The notes: a model not told the origin generated them from the sequence alone. Shown: positions 36,101 through 45,707, numbered from the stretch's first letter. The stretch: DNA of 64,000 nt from Shewanella sp. SR44-3 (GCF_014163735.1 NZ_JACJDV010000016.1:1-64000), one strand, 5' to 3'. Numbers and translations are program-made.

Positions 36101-38491
36101 ATGACCATAGAACGCCTAACTGCCCAACAAGTTTACGCCAACGCCAACCTGACCCATCTCGATGCTAATGTACGCACCACCAAGCAGCTTACGCCTTTAG
36201 ATGAAATCGTCGGTCAAGAAAGAGCCCAGCAGGCCGTCGAGTTCGCCATGTCCATTAAAGACAAGGGCTATAACATCTATGCCGTCGGTCGCAATGGCTT
36301 AGGCAAGCGCACTATGATGCAAAGGTACCTCAACCGCCACCAGCCAATAAAAGGTCAGCAAACTTTTGATTGGTGTTACGTGGCTAATTTTGATGATGCC
36401 CGCAGTCCAAATGTGCTTAAGCTCCCCGCGGGCAGTGCCGTTGAGCTTAAAAAAGCTATTGATAAAACGTTACTTACACTGATGAAAGCCTTGCCGCAGG
36501 CATTTGACACCGAAATTTATTACACCCGCTCTGAAAAACTTAAAAATCAACTACTTAAAAAACAAGAGACCGCGTTATTAAGCCTGACCAAGGAAGCAAA
36601 AAAACAAGGCGTTATTTTAAGTATTTCCACCGAAGGTGATTATCAGCTATTTGCTCTAAATGGTGACGAACCCCATGATGAGGCTTCATTTAATCTACTT
36701 AGCGAGCAAGAAAAAAGTGCCTTTGAAACCAGTATTTCCTCACTGGATATCAAATTAAGAATGATCCTGCGTAAACTGGCGCAATGGGAAGATGAATTTA
36801 GCGATAAGCAAGACAAACACAACGAGCAAGTTGCCAATAAGGTATTAGCTAAGGCATTTGATCCTTTAAAAGAGACCTTTCGCCAACTGCCGCAAATCAA
36901 AGCTCATCTGAATGCCATGCATAAAGATATGCTTGATAACATAGATATTTTTATGGAGGAAAGTGAGGAGTTAGTTGGTCTTGCCTATGCTTCTTTAGAT
37001 AAAAAATTGCCGCGCCGCTATCAAGTCAATGTTTTGGTCAGCCAAAGTGAACAGCCCTTCCCCATAGTGGTGGAAGAAAGCCCTAATTATCACACCATTT
37101 TTGGCTACATAGAAAACGCCACCTACAAAGGCACAGTGTTTACCGACTTCTCCCTTATCCGCTCTGGCAGCTTGCACAAAGCCAATGGCGGCGTGTTAAT
37201 GATAGATGCCGTCAAGGTGCTCGAGCGCCCCTATGTGTGGGACGGTCTTAAACGGGCGCTGCGTTCACGCAAACTCAACCTAAGCTCATTGGAGCGTGAA
37301 TTAACCCTGTCTGGCACTATCTCGCTAGAACCTGAGCCCATTCCACTGAATGTCAAAATCATCTTGTTTGGCGACTATCAGACTTACCAATTATTGCAAA
37401 ACTATGATGCTGAATTTAGTGAGCTTTTCAGAGTTACCGCCGACTTTGAAGATGAAATGCCCCGCACAGATAGCTCAGAGGAAAACTATGCCAGATTCAT
37501 TGCCAGCATAGTTCATGACAACCACATGTTGCCCTGCGATAAGACCGCCATCGGCAGAATTATCGAATACAGCGCTCGTCAGGCTGGGGATCAAAATAAG
37601 CTGTCACTGCATTCAGCCGATATCGCAAACTTACTGCGTGAGACCAACTATTGTGCTCGTCAAGCCAATGCTCGCAGCATTCGCAAGCAGCATGTGGAAC
37701 AAGCGCTATTCAAGCAAGAGCAGCGAGTCAGCCGCCTTCGAGACAGCATGATGCAAGATTTTGCCAACGGCACCATGTTGCTGCAGACCCAAGGCGAGGC
37801 CATAGGCCAGATCAATGCGTTGTCCGTATTAAGCACCACAGATCATAGCTTTGGGATCCCAACTCGGATCACCGCCACCACAGCAAAAGGCAAAGGTGAA
37901 ATTTTTGATATTGAGCACCAAGCTAAGCTTGGAGGCAAAATCCACTCCAAAGGGGTGATGATCCTAAGCGCTTATTTGAAATCCATCTTCGCCAAAGAGA
38001 ACATACTGCCCTTCTGTACTCACTTAACCTTTGAGCAGTCTTACAGCGGTGTTGATGGCGATAGCGCCTCCATGGCAGAGCTATGCGCTATCGTCTCGGC
38101 ATTCTCACAACAGCCACTTAGGCAAGATATCGCCATTACAGGCTCGATGAATCAATTCGGTGAAGCTCAGCCTATAGGTGGCGTGAATGAGAAAATTGAA
38201 GGCTTTTTCGATGTATGTAGCATTAAAGGCCGCAGCCAATATCAGGGCGTTATCATACCTAAAAGCAACGCCCATCATTTGATGTTAAGGCAAGATATTG
38301 TCGAGGCCATTGCTCAAGGGAATTTTCATATTTGGACCATTAGTCACGTAACCCATGCGTTACAGATTTTGACCGCTAAAGCAGGTGAAGAGGCGCTACA
38401 CAGTCAAGATAACCCGGTTATAAAGCATGCCCAACAGCAACTCAGCTTGCTATTAAAGGCTGATAGCAAAAGGGGCAAAACCACTGACTAA
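36101..38491 (+). CDS. Lon-type ATP-dependent protease (S16, AAA_32 family)
   Basis: The 796-residue protein has a Walker A motif GRNGLGKRT near 63-71, a second AAA part with GGVLMIDAVKVLERPYVW near 362-380, and a C-terminal S16 protease domain with catalytic Ser in GVDGDSASMAE (about 654) and Lys in GVNEKIEGFF (about 697). A helical insert (about 130-300) is typical of this Lon-like group, related to E. coli YcbZ/LonH but longer. It would degrade cytosolic protein substrates. An AGGTAAGCCT motif precedes the start. It stands alone. Confidence 0.9.
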   Translation: MTIERLTAQQVYANANLTHLDANVRTTKQLTPLDEIVGQERAQQAVEFAMSIKDKGYNIYAVGRNGLGKRTMMQRYLNRHQPIKGQQTFDWCYVANFDDARSPNVLKLPAGSAVELKKAIDKTLLTLMKALPQAFDTEIYYTRSEKLKNQLLKKQETALLSLTKEAKKQGVILSISTEGDYQLFALNGDEPHDEASFNLLSEQEKSAFETSISSLDIKLRMILRKLAQWEDEFSDKQDKHNEQVANKVLAKAFDPLKETFRQLPQIKAHLNAMHKDMLDNIDIFMEESEELVGLAYASLDKKLPRRYQVNVLVSQSEQPFPIVVEESPNYHTIFGYIENATYKGTVFTDFSLIRSGSLHKANGGVLMIDAVKVLERPYVWDGLKRALRSRKLNLSSLERELTLSGTISLEPEPIPLNVKIILFGDYQTYQLLQNYDAEFSELFRVTADFEDEMPRTDSSEENYARFIASIVHDNHMLPCDKTAIGRIIEYSARQAGDQNKLSLHSADIANLLRETNYCARQANARSIRKQHVEQALFKQEQRVSRLRDSMMQDFANGTMLLQTQGEAIGQINALSVLSTTDHSFGIPTRITATTAKGKGEIFDIEHQAKLGGKIHSKGVMILSAYLKSIFAKENILPFCTHLTFEQSYSGVDGDSASMAELCAIVSAFSQQPLRQDIAITGSMNQFGEAQPIGGVNEKIEGFFDVCSIKGRSQYQGVIIPKSNAHHLMLRQDIVEAIAQGNFHIWTISHVTHALQILTAKAGEEALHSQDNPVIKHAQQQLSLLLKADSKRGKTTD

Positions 38492-38584
38492 CGATATTAG
38501 CCCGAGGCAGAAGGCAAGCCAGCATTAAGAATGGCACTTGAACAAGCAGCTTAAGTGCCCTGATATCTAGACGATAAAAGATAG

Positions 38585-39166
38585 CTATCGGGCAAGCTTG
38601 CTAAGTAAATGACATTTTACCGCAGGCCACTCGCTAGCGATAATGGAGTACACCACAGTATCGCGATATGAGCCGTCAGGCATGATCTGGTGCTGCCTTA
38701 AAATACCGTCTTGCTTAGCCCCAAGCCGCTCTATGGCGGTACGTGATGCCTGATTAAAAAAGTGGGTTCTAAATTCTACCGCTATGGCGTGCTGAGTTTC
38801 AAAAACATACTTTAGTAATAACAACTTACACTCAGTATTAATGCCAGTTCGCCGCGCGGATGCCGCGTACCAGGTATAACCTAGCATTAAGCGACGATTA
38901 GTAGAGTCGACATTATAAAGCCGTGTGGTGCCTATAATTTGCCCCGTCTGTTTTACCCGTACCGCAAACGCTATGTCTCCTTGCTTTGCGGCTTTCATCG
39001 CTGTTTGCACGTAATCGGCCATTTTGTCAGGGCTTGGCACATTGGCAAACCAGAGCCTCCAGCCTTCACCATCCATAACGGCTTCACTCAAAGCGGGCAC
39101 ATGATCCAGAGAAAGCGGCTCTAATACCACCAAATTACCGATTAAGGTACAAGCTTTCATCCACAT
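38585..39166 (-). CDS. GNAT acetyltransferase, RimJ/RimL type
   Basis: The 193-residue protein has GNAT features: AFAVRVKQTGQIIGTTRLYN, a GYTWYAASARRTGINTECKL acetyl-CoA loop region and NQASRTAIERLGAKQDGILR, characteristic of RimJ/RimL-like N-acetyltransferases. It would transfer acetyl from acetyl-CoA to an N-terminal amine or small molecule; the substrate is unknown. The ATG at 39166 has GAGG about 8 bases upstream. Confidence 0.85.
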   Translation of the reverse strand: MWMKACTLIGNLVVLEPLSLDHVPALSEAVMDGEGWRLWFANVPSPDKMADYVQTAMKAAKQGDIAFAVRVKQTGQIIGTTRLYNVDSTNRRLMLGYTWYAASARRTGINTECKLLLLKYVFETQHAIAVEFRTHFFNQASRTAIERLGAKQDGILRQHQIMPDGSYRDTVVYSIIASEWPAVKCHLLSKLAR

Positions 39167-39238
39167 TATTTCATCCTCATTAGTTGGCGTATTGCAGGCT
39201 CTGCGTACAATTTCAATCAGCTTGGGCTGCAGTTATCG

Positions 39239-39460
39239 TTATCAATAACCTCAACTCGGGCTAAGAGATAGATAAACAGTAGTGAATGATCAAAAATGCA
39301 ATATCTTACATTCAAACTTGAACGTTGCGCTGAAAACAAGACGAATTTGCGCGTCAATAGCGAGTCTATTGTAAGTCCTCTTGTGTAAAGGAATGACGCA
39401 ACTAGCGATGCAAAACTCTGTTTTATATGTATTTATTATCAATAGCTGAGGTTATCAATA
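39239..39460. repeat. Imperfect inverted repeat of about 220 bases, MITE-like
   Basis: AGTTATCGTTATCAATAACC followed by TCA near 39231-39253 resembles the reverse complement of AGCTGAGGTTATCAATA at 39444-39460 (core match AACCTCA/TGAGGTT). The interior has repeated TGCGC-GTCA type words. It directly abuts the kinase remnant at 39462, suggesting an inserted non-autonomous element beside the scar. Confidence 0.4.
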
Positions 39461-39461
39461 C

Positions 39462-39894
39462 TCATAGGGAGTGAATTGGAAGCAATACTTGAACCTTTAA
39501 TCCTGATGTATTGAGCCGGTTTATTAAGCTCAATACGCCCATATGGGCTTGTACCGCTTTATTGGCAATGCTTAGCCAAATAATCATCGGCGCCTATCTC
39601 TAGGCCAATAATTCTGTCGATATCATCGCCTCTGGCTGTGAGCATGATTATCGGTATGGCATATTTTTCTCTAAACCTGCGACATAAGCTGTAGCCGTCT
39701 TCTCCTGGCAGCATTACATCTAAGATAAGCAAATCTATATCACCTTGCTTTAACAAGGTCTCTAAGTTCGAACCATCTTCAATACTGTGAGTGTGATAAC
39801 CATTTTTACTTAGGTACTCTTCCAGTAACTCTCTGATCTCAGGATCGTCATCAACAATCAAAATACGTTTATTCATACTGGGTATATTCACCAT
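39462..39894 (-). pseudogene. Two-component operon remnant: receiver domain joined to kinase tail
   Basis: From 39876 (or 39894) the frame encodes an intact-looking OmpR-family receiver domain with DDD at 9-11, phosphoacceptor Asp53 (LLILDVMLPGEDG) and GADDYLAK, then stops at HCQ with no DNA-binding domain. Translating the next frame from the same point to the TGA at 39462 gives LSIANKAVQAHMGVLSLI and then GLKVQVLLP, the characteristic end of a histidine kinase ATPase domain. The most economical reading is an internal deletion that removed the regulator C terminus and nearly all the kinase, joining the two ends near 39560. The receiver alone could still be made. Confidence 0.85.
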
Positions 39895-40356
39895 TTATTA
39901 TCCCGAGCTGAGATTACTTAGTCATACCAAGAAAACTGCAGCATTACCGCCTGAGATTACTGCTTGAAAATTAGTACTCAAAGCTATATCGCCTTCATCC
40001 TACCTTATATTCCAGCTGGTTTTATTTCGAAATGTATCAAGCTAATACATAAGGATGCAAAACACCCAATTTTTGACATCTACCACTTACAAACCACAGG
40101 CACATTAGCTATCAAGGACGCATCAATTGCAAGCGACCATGGATTAACCTCGCGAAAGCAAAGATGTACCGATAGCAAAGCAAGCACTAACCCTAAATAT
40201 TATTACTTAAGAGGATTTATCCTAATGAATATAAAAAACCCCAAAGCACAGGAAGAAACTCTAATAAAAGATCAAAAACATGACAAATGTTGATTTATTT
40301 TAGTTGCTTATGAGTGGTAATCTAAGAGCCGTTTAACAAGGAAGAAGGCTAATAGT
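39895..40356. other. Intergenic stretch without a supported gene
   Basis: A 109-codon frame with a TTG start (39964-40293) is present, but it has no ribosome site, low-complexity ends and no recognisable domain. The stretch may be leftover DNA from the two-component locus. It includes the promoter of the peptidase gene at 40357. Confidence 0.5.
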
Positions 40357-41496
40357 TTGAAAGGAAAGACATTAGTAGCAACGGCAGTGTTTTTACTGCT
40401 ACTTTATTTAATGCTGTTTTTCGATCTGACTGGCACGGCGCACCCTGTGGTTCCTGGCAGCTACCAGGCGCAATTTACCTCACTGAAGCAGCAATTAAAA
40501 AATAACCACCATGACAATGCCATGGTGAAAATCAAGCAGCTACTTGCCCAAGGGTCACTTATTGGTAAACCTGGAAACTTATGGTTACTCGAACAAAAAG
40601 CAAGCATAGAAGAAAAGCGGCTGCATTTTCATTCTGCTAGAGAGTCTTATTATCAGGCATTAGCATTAAAACCAAAGCATAAAGTTAGACGCGATTACCA
40701 AAATAGAATCATCGGTTTAAATAATCATATCAATGCATCCCAACAAGAACGGGATCTTCGTAGCCACTACCGCGACTCCCGTGACAGTGGCATAGCTAAG
40801 CAATTGAAAAATAATATTACTATTGCTTATATTTATCTTGATGATGGCCGCTGGAGCCAGTGGTCTGGCAAGGCGAGAATGCAAAATCATACTAACTTAA
40901 AGCATGTCGTCAATTGGTACCAACAACAGGCATCAAATTACCAAATCACCGATCTTAATTTCGATATTCGCTACTTCTATATCAATAGCCCCAAAGGCTT
41001 GAGCCGCCAATGGCTATTAAGTAAAGACTTCTCTCGCTATGCTGACGACATGCTCGCTCAGCAATTAGGTTTTGCCAGTATTAAAGATTTTGTCACTAAC
41101 CTGAGCCAAGGCCGTGCTGACTCACAAGTTGCGTTAGTCTTTCATACCAATGCCGAAGCACGATCTTTTGCCAGAACTTGCCCCGCTGGAAAACAATACC
41201 AGAGCTGCCAAATAGAATATGCGATGTTGACTAAAAAGATTGGCCCAACAAACCGGATTGATACCACGACTCAAACTCAATCCCATGAGATATTGCATCT
41301 GTTTGGCGCAGCTGATCTTTATAATATTCAAAATGCTAAGGACTTTGCGGTCACAGATATCATGAATTATTACAGCGCAGATCTTAAATATGCCAGTTTA
41401 GATCCCATCACAGCTTGGGCCATAGGCTGGAGTAAATTACCCACCACGCCTTTTGCAGTAGAAGACAAGATTACCCCCAAAATTGCCGTTAAATAG
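40357..41496 (+). CDS. Membrane-anchored metzincin-like zinc peptidase, hypothetical
   Basis: A TTG start at 40357 has GAAGAAGG upstream. The 379-residue protein has an N-terminal membrane anchor (about 6-25), a helical region that resembles one or two TPR units (about 45-125), and a C-terminal domain with QSHEILHLFGAADLYN near residues 308-323. This is an HExxHxxGxxD zinc site, followed by TDIMNYY, which fits a Met-turn. The combination suggests an active peptidase with its catalytic domain in the periplasm. I do not recognise the family. A DUF350 membrane gene follows 11 bases downstream, probably cotranscribed. Confidence 0.72.
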   Translation: MKGKTLVATAVFLLLLYLMLFFDLTGTAHPVVPGSYQAQFTSLKQQLKNNHHDNAMVKIKQLLAQGSLIGKPGNLWLLEQKASIEEKRLHFHSARESYYQALALKPKHKVRRDYQNRIIGLNNHINASQQERDLRSHYRDSRDSGIAKQLKNNITIAYIYLDDGRWSQWSGKARMQNHTNLKHVVNWYQQQASNYQITDLNFDIRYFYINSPKGLSRQWLLSKDFSRYADDMLAQQLGFASIKDFVTNLSQGRADSQVALVFHTNAEARSFARTCPAGKQYQSCQIEYAMLTKKIGPTNRIDTTTQTQSHEILHLFGAADLYNIQNAKDFAVTDIMNYYSADLKYASLDPITAWAIGWSKLPTTPFAVEDKITPKIAVK

Positions 41497-41507
41497 GAAT
41501 AACATCA

Positions 41508-41735
41508 ATGGAAATTACCTCTCTAGAACAAAACATAATCTTCATGCTGATAAATTTAGGTTATGCCGTTATTAGCTTATTTGTCAGTGTTGTGGCGCTG
41601 CTTATCATAGACAGATATATCTTTAGGAAGATTAATTTTATTGAAGAAATAAAAGCCGGCAATATCGCCGCCGCCATATTCCAATCCACGATTTTACTCT
41701 TCATCGGCATTGTCGTATCCGCCGCCATGACTTAG
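41508..41735 (+). CDS. DUF350 membrane protein
   Basis: The 75-residue protein has two membrane helices (about 9-33 and 50-72) linked by a short charged loop RKINFIEEIKAGNIAAA, the DUF350/YjfL signature; full-length relatives carry two copies, this has one. Function is unknown. It overlaps no other gene but closely follows the metzincin-like gene, suggesting joint expression. Confidence 0.78.
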   Translation: MEITSLEQNIIFMLINLGYAVISLFVSVVALLIIDRYIFRKINFIEEIKAGNIAAAIFQSTILLFIGIVVSAAMT

Positions 41736-41770
41736 AAAAATAAGGGGCACGGCAATCGCCTTGCCCCTTA
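41736..41770 (-). terminator. Terminator of the TonB receptor gene
   Basis: TAAGGGGCA (41741-41749) and TGCCCCTTA (41762-41770) pair perfectly and lead into a T-rich run on the minus strand. It may also slow transcription from the plus-strand DUF350 gene. Confidence 0.8.
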
Positions 41771-41834
41771 AGCACTGGCGTTTAAATACTGTTATTTAAC
41801 TTGCTTAACATGCGTTAGCACTCTGGATTAACCA

Positions 41835-44078
41835 CTAAAAGTGATAGCTCAATGCAAGCTTTACGTTGCGCCCAGGCAGGCTAGTATCTTCATCATCTGG
41901 CCACATGGAATAGGTCTCATCCAATAGGTTTTCAACCCCTGCTCTAAGCTCAAGGCTCGCGAGCCAAGGGGCTTGATATGTCAGATAAAGATTGTGAATT
42001 TGATAGCCTTTAGCGTCCATATCATTTTCAAGATACAGCTCAGGTAAGCGCTGCATGTCTTTGCCAAGGCTTGCCGTCCAAGACAAACGCAGCTCGTCGA
42101 ACATTTGCCAGCTAACGCCTAAGTTTATCTTATCTTGAGGCGCGCGAGTGTATGGCTGACGCTCAGCTTCTATGGTGCCTAAGTAAAAGTTGGGGACACC
42201 CTCAACATCCATACGCACGCGGCTGTAGTTGGCAAATACATCCCAAGATGCATATTGATAAGTCATTTCAAACTCTATGCCTTTTGAGTAAAGCATGCCG
42301 ATATTTTTGCTGGAATAATCCCTGTGGGTCGCTTCTGCAGGAGACGCTGCCACTTTTTGGCCATCAACCAATTTGTACATATAAGGCGCTGTATCTATGT
42401 AGTTTTCAACTTCAGTATCAAACCAGTTAAGCTTGACCAGCACTTGATCTGCAAAGGCTAAATCATTAAACACTAGCCCCATACCCACTTCAATATTACG
42501 GCTATTTTCAGGCTTTAGATCTGGCTGTGGTTCGCTGTAACAAGCCTTACTCGGTCGATGGCACACCCACTCATCTTTTTTGTATAACTCCCTTAGGTTC
42601 GCACCGCGAAAACTTTCGTTATAACGACTGTAAAGCCTTAACCAATCTGTCGGCCTAAGCGTCATACCTAAGTTTACCGACCATTGTTGATCACTGTTTT
42701 CACCAAATTCAGGGTAGTTGTCTGAACTATTGCTAAAGGCATCGAAACGCATACCAGCTTCAGTGCTTAACCAAGTGCTGTAATCAGCTTCATGGCTTAG
42801 GCCAGCTGCCAATGTGTCGCCTTGGCTAGTGCCATAATAAGTACTGCTGCGATCTGTTAAGCGATCCATTGCTTTATCATCAAACTCACTGCGTTCAATA
42901 TTGGTAAACATCAAAGCTTGGCCACGAAAATCACCGCTGTCATGCGCAATACTATTGGTCAAAGAGAGACCAAAGCTGGTGTCTTTAAAGGTTGCTAAGC
43001 TACTAAACGGATATTCGCTGGGGCCTAAAACGATTTTACCTAGCTGATCGCGCTCTTTTTCGTAAGCTTGGTAATAAGCCTTGGCATTCAGATTAAGCCA
43101 AGGCGTGTCTCCTTGATATTGATAGCCAAAAGACTGGCTCAGGCGAGTCGCGGTTTCTGTTTCAGTTAACGCTTGCCCAAGCCAACGAGGATTATTACCA
43201 AAGGGTAATTCGCCGATTTCTGACTCAGTGTAAAACGTGTCTGAATCGAAGCGGCCTAAGCGGCTTTCCAAGTTAACTTTAAGACGTAAATCATCGCTTT
43301 GACCTTGGTTTGCTAACTTGTCTGCTTGACCTCGTAATGAGCCTTCAGCGTCCCTTGGGTTAACCTCTACATCTCCAAAGGTGCGTCTATTTGCATGCAA
43401 GACCACTGCTAAGGCTTCACTGGCATGATAAGCGCTCACACCTCCCCTGCGCATATCATCAGCATCTCCCATGCCAGCTCGCAGTAAAACACCAGAACCT
43501 GCATTGCCTGAGGTGTAATCCCACGCCCCTTTGGTGACCACTTTAATTTGCCCACCTATAGCGCCGCTACCGGTTGCCACGCCATCTGCACCTCGGGTTA
43601 TTTCAACAGCCTTAACTATGCTTGGGTCTAGATCTAGCGGGCTGATATAACTGCTATTATTGCTGCCATCACTGTATTGCTTGTAGGTCACGCCATCCAC
43701 TTGCAGGTTAATTCTTTCGTTGCCAAAACCACGAATGCTAATGTCGCCCATCAAGGGTCTGTCATTATCACTGACGCTGATACTCGGGGTTTGGATCAAT
43801 ACATCCGATAACTGGCTAGCTTGAGTATCTTGGATATATTTATCTGTCACTATGGTCATAGAACGGGGAACTTCTAAGGCTTTTTGCTGTAAGTTCAGCC
43901 TTGTGCCTATCACTTGAATGACTTCTAGATCGCTTGCATCTGCGGCTGTTTTAGGGCTATCTTGGCTAACATCAGTCGCAGCTTGTGCCACCTTGGGTGA
44001 TGATTGCGCCGCAGATACCGGCAGAGCAACCCAAGGGATTAACGCCATAAAAGCTAAATAACCAGGTGAAACACTCAT
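41835..44078 (-). CDS. TonB-dependent outer-membrane receptor, probably iron-related
   Basis: The 747-residue receptor has a signal peptide (about 1-23), a TonB-box-like LEVIQVIG stretch near 51-58, a plug domain (MTIVTDKYIQDTQ to GGQIKVVTKG, about 70-180) and a 22-strand barrel ending LALSYHF with C-terminal Phe. Plug phrases IRGFGNERINLQVDGVTYKQ and ADGVATGSGAIGGQIKVV resemble haem/haemoglobin/siderophore receptors. The ligand cannot be read. A Fur-box-like palindrome lies between this gene and the divergent DUF4920 gene, so iron repression is likely. Confidence 0.88.
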   Translation of the reverse strand: MSVSPGYLAFMALIPWVALPVSAAQSSPKVAQAATDVSQDSPKTAADASDLEVIQVIGTRLNLQQKALEVPRSMTIVTDKYIQDTQASQLSDVLIQTPSISVSDNDRPLMGDISIRGFGNERINLQVDGVTYKQYSDGSNNSSYISPLDLDPSIVKAVEITRGADGVATGSGAIGGQIKVVTKGAWDYTSGNAGSGVLLRAGMGDADDMRRGGVSAYHASEALAVVLHANRRTFGDVEVNPRDAEGSLRGQADKLANQGQSDDLRLKVNLESRLGRFDSDTFYTESEIGELPFGNNPRWLGQALTETETATRLSQSFGYQYQGDTPWLNLNAKAYYQAYEKERDQLGKIVLGPSEYPFSSLATFKDTSFGLSLTNSIAHDSGDFRGQALMFTNIERSEFDDKAMDRLTDRSSTYYGTSQGDTLAAGLSHEADYSTWLSTEAGMRFDAFSNSSDNYPEFGENSDQQWSVNLGMTLRPTDWLRLYSRYNESFRGANLRELYKKDEWVCHRPSKACYSEPQPDLKPENSRNIEVGMGLVFNDLAFADQVLVKLNWFDTEVENYIDTAPYMYKLVDGQKVAASPAEATHRDYSSKNIGMLYSKGIEFEMTYQYASWDVFANYSRVRMDVEGVPNFYLGTIEAERQPYTRAPQDKINLGVSWQMFDELRLSWTASLGKDMQRLPELYLENDMDAKGYQIHNLYLTYQAPWLASLELRAGVENLLDETYSMWPDDEDTSLPGRNVKLALSYHF

Positions 44079-44146
44079 AATACTAAATCCTTTTAAGAGC
44101 TTGCTTGAAAAATCAGCGGCATTCTAATACCATGAAAACACCAAAT

Positions 44147-44165
44147 GCAAATGATTCTCATTTAA
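44147..44165. promoter_or_regulatory. Fur box between the TonB receptor and DUF4920 genes
   Basis: GCAAATGATTCTCATTTAA contains the perfect palindrome AAATGA-TTC-TCATTT and matches the Fur consensus at 12 of 19 positions by eye. It lies in the divergent promoter region, 28 bases before the DUF4920 start and about 70 bases before the receptor start. Confidence 0.75.
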
Positions 44166-44192
44166 TTTACATTGTTTACTCAAGGAAAGATA

Positions 44193-44660
44193 ATGAACAA
44201 ATACACGCTGTTATTACTGGCAGGTTTACTGGCTCCCTTAGCCCAAGCAGCTACAGATAAGTTTGGTGAAGCGGTTGATTTAAAAAAATTAATCCCTGTT
44301 GCTGAATTAATGGCCAGCCCAAGTGAACATCTACAACAAGCGGTTACCATTGAAGGCACTGTAGTGTCTGTGTGCACTAAACGGGGATGTTGGATGGAGA
44401 TTGCTGCGCAAGAAAGCAGCGAGCGTTTACGGGTAAAAGTCCGTGATGGCGACATGGTATTTCCCATCAGCGCAAGAGGCAAACACGCCTATGCCACAGG
44501 GATGTTAACCGAGATTGTGCTCAGCCCCGAGCAAAGCCGTAGCTACCTTGAAAATCAGGCGAAAAAAAACCAACAAGTGTTTGATGCCAGCGCCGCCATT
44601 GAAGCAGTCACCTTGTACCAACTACAGCCCATCGGCGTTGAAATTCGTGAAACCCACTAA
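44193..44660 (+). CDS. DUF4920 periplasmic protein
   Basis: The ATG at 44193 (AAGGAAAG upstream) gives a clean signal peptide (about 1-19, AQA); an upstream TTG at 44172 is less likely. The 155-residue product has TVVSVCTKRGCWMEIAA, the conserved C-x4-CW region of DUF4920, an OB-like fold. The two cysteines may bind metal or form a disulfide. It is the first gene of a unit with a PepSY protein and is probably iron-regulated through the Fur box. Confidence 0.8.
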   Translation: MNKYTLLLLAGLLAPLAQAATDKFGEAVDLKKLIPVAELMASPSEHLQQAVTIEGTVVSVCTKRGCWMEIAAQESSERLRVKVRDGDMVFPISARGKHAYATGMLTEIVLSPEQSRSYLENQAKKNQQVFDASAAIEAVTLYQLQPIGVEIRETH

Positions 44661-45221
44661 ATGCTAACTAACCAAGGACGTAAATGGTTAAGGCTGTTAC
44701 ACCGTGACATTGGCTATCTCTGCATTGGCATGACCTTGGTATACGCCATTTCAGGGATAGCGGTAAACCATATTGAAGATTGGAACCCCAATTATCACGT
44801 CTCTGTCAGCCACAAACAGCTCCCTGAGCTGAAAGGCAGTGCCAGTGAGAGTGAAATCCAAGCCCATTTACTGGCTCACTTTGCTATCGAAGGCAAGCTC
44901 AGAACCGGTTACTGGGCCAGCCAAAGCCACTATAAACTCTTTTTAAAAGACGGCAGTCAGCTCAGCGTCGCATTGGATTCTGGCATGGTCGCCAGTGAAA
45001 TGATAAGCCGGCGCCCTGTGCTACCAGAGCTGAATTATTTGCACCTTAATGAGGCTCGCAATGCTTGGGTATGGTTCGCCGACGCTTATGCTATTGCATT
45101 GATATTTTTGGCAATATCGGCACTGTTTATGTTTAAAACACTGGATATCACCCGCAGTCGAAAAACATGGTTGACCCTAACTGGCCTACTGATACCTTTG
45201 GCTTTTATCATGCTCGCGTAA
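44661..45221 (+). CDS. PepSY-associated membrane protein
   Basis: The 186-residue protein starts directly after the DUF4920 stop, so translation is probably coupled. It has LHRDIGYLCIGMTLVYAISG (first helix, with His typical of PepSY-TM proteins), a periplasmic PepSY-like domain (about 40-125) and two further membrane helices (about 133-150 and 163-183). PepSY-TM proteins near TonB receptors are thought to reduce or handle iron compounds in the inner membrane. That role here is inference from context. Confidence 0.78.
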   Translation: MLTNQGRKWLRLLHRDIGYLCIGMTLVYAISGIAVNHIEDWNPNYHVSVSHKQLPELKGSASESEIQAHLLAHFAIEGKLRTGYWASQSHYKLFLKDGSQLSVALDSGMVASEMISRRPVLPELNYLHLNEARNAWVWFADAYAIALIFLAISALFMFKTLDITRSRKTWLTLTGLLIPLAFIMLA

Positions 45222-45491
45222 CTGACTGCATTCACTTACTTGTATTGATCGCTATCATCAGTGCCACAAGCCATTGAGGCCCGTTAAATTAGGGCAATTG
45301 CACCAAATTAGACCAAGATGGAAACTGACTACAAGTAAGACATAAATATAAACCAATATTAAACAATACCTTATAAAAAAATCAACGTTGGCACGCTCTT
45401 TCCATACAAAGGCATACCCCTAAAGAGGTAATTCTAATCATTACCGCGAGTGAGTAACACTACTGGGTATCGACACAGCAAGGAGATAGCG

Positions 45492-45707
45492 ATGACAAAA
45501 AACCATTCTAGCCAGACATCTAATGACAAAAGGCTAGCCTCATTAGATAACATTATCGAGCTTTGGCAAAACACTGTATTTTTCTTTGCCCATATCGGCT
45601 TCAGTCAATGGGAAGTTGAAGCTAAGCCAACAAGAACACAGCTTCAAAATTTACCGTCAAAGCCTGCTGCAAACACAAAGGAGTCACAATATGAATCGAT
45701 TACCTGA
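45492..45707 (+). CDS. Hypothetical 71-residue protein, first gene of a tiny operon
   Basis: The ATG at 45492 has AAGGAGA upstream; the open frame begins earlier at 45450. The product is unrecognised, has an FFFAHIGFSQWEVEAKPT segment and hydrophilic ends, and shows no signal peptide. Its end overlaps the next start by 17 bases, implying coupled translation with the helix-turn-helix gene. Confidence 0.55.
   Translation: MTKNHSSQTSNDKRLASLDNIIELWQNTVFFFAHIGFSQWEVEAKPTRTQLQNLPSKPAANTKESQYESIT

Noticed and set aside
39964-40293. 109-codon frame with TTG start
   Set aside because: No ribosome site, no recognisable domain and low-complexity ends; probably non-coding.
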